Assembly: GCA_003008705.1 (NCBI GenBank)
Contig: PDUO01000003.1
Span: forward strand, 1,434,793 to 1,498,792
Source of the DNA: Pezicula radicicola
Taxonomy: Eukaryota; Ascomycota; Leotiomycetes; Helotiales; Dermateaceae
Reading direction: 5' to 3'
DNA length: 64,000 nt
Shown: positions 58,150-64,000 of the stretch, piece after piece
How positions within the stretch are numbered: the first letter of the stretch is position 1
Layout: each line of letters begins with the position of its first letter
Program-made: the position numbers and the translations under genes
Notes under the pieces: model-generated
What the model saw: the letters and a program-made list of their open reading frames with translations, nothing else
The model's database searches: none
Told to the model about the DNA's origin: nothing

Positions 58150-58323
58150 CATTCATTCTACCCCTCGATCACAATCTCTCTCTCACTATTTCCAACAACC
58201 GCAGCCCCTCACACACAGCATCAGTCACTCGGCCTACAAATAAGCAATTCTATTCATAAATACAAGTCTTCACATATCATACTTCGCAAAAAAAAACCCT
58301 ACTCAAACTATCAAACATCCATC

Positions 58324-58768
58324 ATGAAGTTCACCCTCATCCCCATTCTAATCACCACCATCTCAGCTAGCACGGCTTTGGCGGTAAACTCTTGTGGCGA
58401 GGAAAACTCACGGGTAAGCAACACATTTCTTTGTTCTTATGCCCTTGAAATACTGTCTCGCGACCACGAGAGCATGCCTAAAGGCTCTTACTCCTACTCT
58501 TTGAGAAAAACATAGTACTAATTTGTTGAAGTGGACGGTAGAGGTGAGCGGGGTAACGGACGTGCCGGGTATCTGCGGAGGGCTATGGGATAATTTGAAG
58601 CGGTTCGCCTCCTGCGCACTTTTGGAAGGCACCGGCTGCTCGGACTTCACTGGCGATGGCGACCTGCTCTGGGGCTTTACCGTGGTGGCCGACTGTAACG
58701 CAGGCGACGTTGAGTCCGCCTGGTGGGAGGCCACTAAGAACAAATTCGGGGCCATCTCGTGCTCCTAG
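58324..58768 (+). CDS. Small secreted cysteine-rich protein
   Basis: A predicted secreted protein of about 110 residues with unknown function, of the kind often called effector candidates. The start MKFTLIPILITTISASTALA is a clear signal peptide. One intron separates CGEENSR (donor GTAAGC at 58414) from WTVEVSGVTDVPGICGG; the acceptor is TTGAAG after a TACTAAT branch-like site. The mature part has six cysteines (VNSCGE, GICGGLW, ASCALLE, TGCSDFT, ADCNAGD and the penultimate C), suggesting three disulphides, and tryptophans at GLWDNL and AWWEATKN. The acceptor is not fully certain, because a more conventional acag-type end is lacking. There is no neighbouring gene to suggest a role; the gene lies beside repeat-rich DNA, a common setting for such proteins. 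Confidence 0.7.
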
Positions 58769-61229
58769 ATTTCTACTGGAGAAGAAATGTGGAAAGTCTC
58801 GAAGGGGGGAGCAGGGATGACTTTGGCGGCATAAGCTGGGAATGTGGCAACTGATGAAATTTTGGAAGGATAGACGTTTCAATCATTGCCTTTCTTTTAA
58901 TATATAATAGGGACTCTGTCTGATAGAGTAGAGAATCACATATGGAGAATTGGAGTCAAGCTGCCGTTATGTTTACGATGAAAACGTAAAATATAATGTG
59001 TACGTGTCGGAGGGCTGCCCAATTTATCCACTACAGCAAGCGAACAGACCAAAGATCTAGCATTGTGTATAGTAACTATTTTACCTTATATTAGATCCGA
59101 GTACTAGAATATAGTCTAGTTGACCTGTGGAAGTATAATCCATAGCGACAAAGAATGCCTGAGTGCATGCAGATCGGTCAAATAGGTAGAGATTTTGTTT
59201 TAATTGCATTATAACATAGCACAAGTAAAACGTGGACATGGATGCTTTACTGGTTCAGAATAATAATAAGAAACACACTTGCAAAAAAGGTATGGTAAAA
59301 GCCAAGCCTTGGCTTACAGTTTGATATACATCCTACGGATCAAACAGTTTTGCGTTATCAGAAGAAATTTGTGGATTAGAATTATGAAACAAGGACTTCT
59401 AGCCCTCGAGAAAACCTTCCCAGCGTAAGCGTTTCCAAAGTATAGCAGTGTTTGCAACTAGGGATATATATATAGCTTCCAAAATCGGGTCCACGTTGGT
59501 GCTTTTTAAGGATTTAAAAAAGGCAAGGTAAACGCAAGAAAAAGCAATTGTAAAGCGTTCCTAAATGGGTGGTCAGTATTGTCATAACCTCTTGAGCGCC
59601 ATAACCGCATGTGAGAGGAACAGCAAGGCTACAAAACTGGGAAAGCTGTAAGCATCAGAAAAACAGGAAGTACGCTGAAAAGAAATTAACAGTTTTGAAT
59701 GCGCTCTTCGAAGCTCGAATTATAGCCGTGTTTTGACAACATGACCCTGCTTGGTGACACAGCCACCAAAAGAAACGATATATCAAATAAATATTCAATC
59801 ACAATAACACAATTCAGCCTATGCAGACCAGGAAAAAATTTAGGAGTCGCCGCCGCACCCGGTTTAAGTTTTGTGACAAAAAGAAAAGAAAAAACAAAAA
59901 AAAACAATAAAAGGAGAGAAAGGGTGTCCTCAGAATCTTCAATGCTCTTCTATAAATACTAGAAGACCTGTGATTAACCGAAACCTCGAAATGATATTTT
60001 CAGTTCTCAGCTTCTCTAATTTGTGGTTGGCACCTGGCTCGCTTAGACAAAATAATACAGTAAGCGATGTGATAGATCAGATGCCGACCAAGTAGATTCT
60101 GTAGTTCCACTCAACGTTTTCTGCACATTTTACGACACAATTGACTAGTGCCAGATTTTTATATATAGAGAATAGCCCTAGCGTGGAACCAATAGTAATA
60201 GTGTGCCTTTTGAAATCAAGAGCTATGGCATCGATCTACTCTATCTATTTATTTGGTACCACGGCACAGAGCAATTTAAAAAGCTCTTTAAAAGACACGG
60301 TACTCATACATGTCTAAAGATAACACCATTAACCAACTCCTTCTTCCCCAAGCAATTCGCAAGTAACCCAAGTGACCACATGTCATGGAAAGAAGAGGAC
60401 AACTTTTACCTCCTGGGATTGTCCTCAAGAGCAGCTGTAATAGCGTCTCTTGTCCTTAAATGACTCTTATGAACTACAATATCAGCTTTCCAACATTTGA
60501 GCTTGAAGTTATCGGCTACTTATTACTCGAGATCTTTTCACGGCAACAATTATAATCGTTTGTTGTCATCGTGATGTATGTTGTTATTTATGTTTCTTGC
60601 TAAGTGATAAAAATTTGACATCTTGCATACTGTATGAGTACTGACTAGGTATACTTGAGAAGAATAGACTAAAAGTTTGTACCTTTAGGTCTACATATCT
60701 TCCTTATACAGTTTCTCCCGAACCTAGCTGAACGCGCTCTTGGATTTCCTACGGCAGTCGGGGACTTCGTGGATATCTTATCGTAATCGATAGGTGTCTA
60801 CTTAATATCAAACTTTCAACCTCCTTTTCTCTTAATTAAGTAAAATTTTGACAACTAGGCTTCATCGACTCTCGAGGACACGTTTTTAAAACGGAAGATG
60901 TCGTGGTTAGCGCTCCTAGTTCATTGAGCGCGCTTCGCCTTGTTCCATTTCTCCGACAGAGCTGTAGATTTCCCGGCAGTCGGCAAGGATTCGCTTGATC
61001 TTAACCTCTTCATTTTAGGGTCGGCGTATGTAGATATTGGCTCCATAGTAGTAACCTCAAGGAAGCTACCGTAGATGAATCGAGCAGACTAGGTACCAAG
61101 AATAAAAGCACCACTTACTCATCCACTTCTAAATATCAAAGTCGCTGTTCTTTCCTACCCAGTTCTTAGCTTTTCTCGGAAAATCTTATATCTACTGTCT
61201 AAAGACGCTGTGTAGTTCGAAGAAGGCTA
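58769..61229. other. Gene-poor AT-rich region
   Basis: About 2.5 kb. Open frames at 59741 and 60203 have no motif. Two diverged copies of a ~45-bp stretch near 60730-60780 and 60964-61003 share GATTTCC, GGCAGTCGG, GATTCG/GACTTCG and ATCTTA. No gene or mobile element is supported. Confidence 0.5.
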
Positions 61230-63190
61230 TCAAGATTTAACACACAACCTCCCCGTATCATCCTCATACCAGTCCTCACTTCCAACACAAGTAGGACAAT
61301 AAAAGACACCAAAAGGATCATACTTCCTCTTCGCAGCCTCCAACCTCGGTAAACTTCCCCCATAAAAATCCTGCAAGTATAAAGGATCCAGCCTATCCCC
61401 CTCGTTCATATAACTACCAGTATTCGGCGCTAAAGCTCGCATAGCCCCGACTTTAGTATATGTAATATCATCATGGATAGCCTGTTGAGCAGTAGTATTT
61501 GTTCCTGGTGCCCAACCCCTTGCAACGACGTTATGAATATAGGAAGTACGCCATGCTGGATTAACACCAGAATTGGGATCGCTGGCATCAGCGAAGACTT
61601 GGTCACCACTGACGAGACAGATATTGTTGCTTGTATATTGTCCAGGTAGGCCAGCGGTGATATTGAGCATGGTTTTAAGATTTGCTGGGGAATCGGTGAG
61701 TGCTGCCCGGTCTAGCAAGCGTGAACCTAGTGCAGCGTTGGAGCCTACTGACTGTTGTACTCCTGAAAGAGTGGCGTAATATGCTTCGTAGGAAGGGAAA
61801 GGAAGATAGGTGGTTGAAATGAAAAGACTGGTTCCATTGTATGCTTGTAATTGGGCAGCAACTGGAGCAAATAGTGCTTGAGCTTCGTCGACGGATTGGT
61901 TGAATACAGCAATGGAGTGCAGAAAACCAGTCGTAAAATTTGAACCAGGTATAACAGGCGCGTAACTTCCGACTGCCCAGCTACCATAGCCTGAGTATCC
62001 ACCGTCATTGAGATCTGGATAAGCCGCGTATAGAATTGCAAGGGCGTTCATGAAGTCGGGAATATTTGCATCGGTGAGGGGTGCCATTCCCAAAATTTGA
62101 GCAGCAACGGGTACTGAAGGATAGGCTTTGACAGTGGTAGAAACAACAACTCCGTAAGTACCTCCACCACCACCTCGAATTGCGGAAAAGAGGTCGGAGT
62201 TTTGACAGCTATTTGCTGTAACGACTTCTCCACTAGCAAGCACAACTTGCGCTTCGAGGATTTGGTCTGCACCTAGGCCATAATTGCGAGAAGCTGGAGA
62301 ATGTCCACCTCCTTGTGCCCACCCTCCGATGCATCCGACAGACTGCAAAAGGTCAGATAAACAGTTTTGGTAATTCAGCTTGAATAGAGAATACCGGATC
62401 ACCACCCCCAACTACCACCAAATTTCGCGAATTTGCTTCGGCATAGACATCTTTCCATACATAGCCACCGGCAATAGTGAAAGAGCTGCCATTCCAGCCA
62501 GATTCAGTGCACCCGTCTGTTGATATGTAGTTTTGCTGGAAAATAATGCCTTGCCTGAGATTCCGAATCCAGATCTCCAAACTACCATACCCAGTCGATC
62601 TACGGTGAAGTCTGAATCAGCTCATATAGCTCAGAGAACACAAGAAGACTACCTTCCTAGGAGATCATGACCCGTGTTCCGCACAACCAGCCTGATGCCA
62701 TTCTTTCTCGCAAAATTGACCCCTTCAACCACATCGGCAGTTGTAATTGCGTCTACTGCATAAACGGGATAGTCTCCTATTGAGCAATTCCCCGCAACTT
62801 CCCCGGCCGCATAATTAACAGCAGGGCATGTGTCAGTAATGGGATAGTCGAGAGCGATGGGGTCATTTCCGATGAAAGTCGAGTTTGTCAACCCAACTAG
62901 CACAATAGCACACGCCGCAAGGTCTTGCTGTGGGCCAGGATAGCAAACAATAGCTGCAGGTTCGTCCTTGATTAGGTGACCCGACACCGAGGCATTCAAC
63001 GCATTCCACTCAGAAAGCGACGGCCAGCAATAATCGGTGGGAGCCTGTGATAATGATTAGCGTACGAAATACCCTGTGGTATGGGAATACAAACACATTT
63101 ACAACCCGTGAAATTTGTGCACGTTGTGGCCTCGACCGCACTAATGGTGAACGCACATAAAAAAGTTATTACAGGAAGCGTGCAAAACAT
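61230..63190 (-). CDS. Secreted BBE-type FAD-linked oxidoreductase
   Basis: A berberine-bridge-enzyme-like flavoprotein that oxidises sugars, alcohols or alkaloid-type substrates. The start MFCTLPVITFLCAFTISAVEA is a signal peptide. Exon 1 ends in TNFTGCKC, then the intron restores APTDYCWPSLSEWNALNASVSG. FAD attachment sites are a His in VRNTGHDLLGR and a Cys in SVGCIGGWAQGGGHSP, so bicovalent flavin is possible. Also seen are the PCMH FAD-binding block FTIAGGYVWKDVYAE with VVVGGGDP, RGGGGGTYGVVVSTTVKA, and the C-terminal BBE motif KYDPFGVFYCPTCVGSEDW. Several N-glycosylation sequons suggest secretion. At least four exons are needed. The frame appears intact. A TATA box lies about 60 bp upstream. 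Confidence 0.9.
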
Positions 63191-63248
63191 GGTAGAAAGA
63201 ATTTGGAGCCGGAAATCAACTGAAAGTAGAAATATGGAGGCTTCACGA

Positions 63249-63255
63249 TTATATA
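63249..63255 (-). promoter_or_regulatory. TATA-like box of the BBE oxidoreductase gene
   Basis: On the minus strand CTATATAA lies about 60 bp before the start codon at 63190. Confidence 0.4.
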
Positions 63256-64000
63256 GCTTTTATTGCTCTCAAAAAATTAATCTCACTGAAGGAATCTCAC
63301 TGCATTCCGGCGCAACTATCCCTGTGTACTCAGTTGAACTCTTACCGGTACTCAAGCTAAAGTGCTTCCGTATCTGACCCGGAATAAGACCTAAATCTTG
63401 GTACCCACTTAAATTCCATATTTGATATGGCCTTGTTTTGGTGGTTACACAGAAGTAAGATTGTAAGATTTTAGTTGGGACGAGGCGACGAATCATTGGT
63501 AGACTCCCGAACCTTGCTCTAGGCTTACCCATGAAAAGTACATCGTCTTTGCATATCCCTGTTAGGATTACGATAAAAACTTCAAGGTGCTGACGTTGCG
63601 AGCCAACCAGCACAAATAGTGATTAAAGTCCGGTTCGAAAGGAAAAAAAGTGTTAGCAGAGAGGGAAGGAAGTAAGGATATACTGTAAGATAAAGGTTGG
63701 TCTAACCGCGGACGCTAGTAGAAGCGAATAGCACTAGCGAACCTATTAAATTCACGGTACATACCGACAGAAAGGCTACTTTAAGCTATTAGTAGCCTTA
63801 CTGAATCGTAGATTGATTGTAAGGTATCCTAGGATAACAGTAGTGCTAATTTTCTAGAAGCATGTCGGCTTTTGCTAGGAATAATGTCTATATATTTCTT
63901 ATATCTTTATCTGTTGTATCTCTAGTATGTCGGAATACTAATGACCTATTGTTAAGCCTCTTAAAATATACTTAAATCAGTGTAGAATTTAAGTTTACCT
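63256..64000. other. AT-rich end of the window
   Basis: No supported gene. A 9-bp perfect inverted repeat, AAGGCTACT/AGTAGCCTT at 63772-63780 and 63791-63799, could form a hairpin. TA-rich sequence beyond 63680 resembles RIP-aged DNA. Confidence 0.4.

Larger units (their letters stand above)
55431..58323. other. Gene-poor AT-rich region with old repeats
   Basis: About 2.9 kb without a supported gene. It contains short direct and inverted repeats such as ACCACGCT/AGCGTGGT near 55790-55815 and a run of diverged ~125-bp repeats annotated at 57528-58050. No RNA gene or intact mobile element is evident. Confidence 0.5.

Noticed and set aside
60203..60463. 86-codon open frame in AT-rich DNA
   Set aside because: No motif or signal, and the composition is like its surroundings.

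Overview
The window is genomic DNA of a filamentous ascomycete. Genes are spliced, with introns of about 45-110 bp that carry GT..AG ends and CTAAC/CTGAC-like branch sites. Intergenic spacers are moderate, and several families are typical of Pezizomycotina: HET domain, Ppo-type dioxygenase, PhiA-like wall protein, peroxygenase-like haem protein and DUF2235. A Leotiomycete (Helotiales-like) is a plausible guess but is not proven. All calls come from reading the sequence; no database search was run.

Positions 1-42.6 kb are mostly ordinary, gene-rich DNA. In order: the 3' part of mitochondrial ribosomal protein uS15m; V-ATPase subunit d (VMA6), divergent from the nucleolar protein NOP58; an HSL-type alpha/beta hydrolase; a GH79 glycosidase; a small coiled-coil protein; a broken HET-domain gene; a Rho-like GTPase with altered nucleotide-binding motifs, divergent from tRNA pseudouridine synthase PUS3/DEG1; PIG-H/GPI15; a fatty-acid dioxygenase of the Ppo family that stops before the usual P450 half; a DUF2235 hydrolase; a chloroperoxidase/peroxygenase-like protein; a GMC oxidoreductase; a PhiA-like secreted protein; PRPP synthetase (PRS1 type), divergent from RNA polymerase III subunit RPC17; a GrpB-family protein; and the ubiquitin-like HUB1 with an RS-rich extension.

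Positions 42.6-64 kb look like an accessory region. Two cytochrome P450 genes flank a truncated, mutated flavin monooxygenase and a fragment of a fungal transcription factor, which may be the remains of a metabolic cluster. Next comes a block of mobile DNA. It holds an 806-bp element with 108-bp terminal inverted repeats, an 8-bp target duplication and an internal 23/26-bp minisatellite. It also holds two opposed Tc1/mariner-like transposons of identical length (1258 bp with 35-bp inverted repeats) on either side of a dead gene. Stop codons there and in the HET gene are of the CpA-to-TpA type expected from RIP. AT-rich gene-poor DNA follows, with one small secreted cysteine-rich protein and a secreted BBE-type FAD oxidoreductase.

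The housekeeping genes work in separate processes (translation, vacuolar acidification, snoRNP, tRNA modification, GPI anchors, PRPP, Pol III, splicing). The enzyme genes are secretory or secondary-metabolism-like. I found no convincing tRNA, rRNA or CRISPR. The most unusual items are the inverted-repeat element with its palindromic minisatellite, the motif-altered GTPase, the dioxygenase-only Ppo protein and the decayed P450/FMO/regulator cluster.
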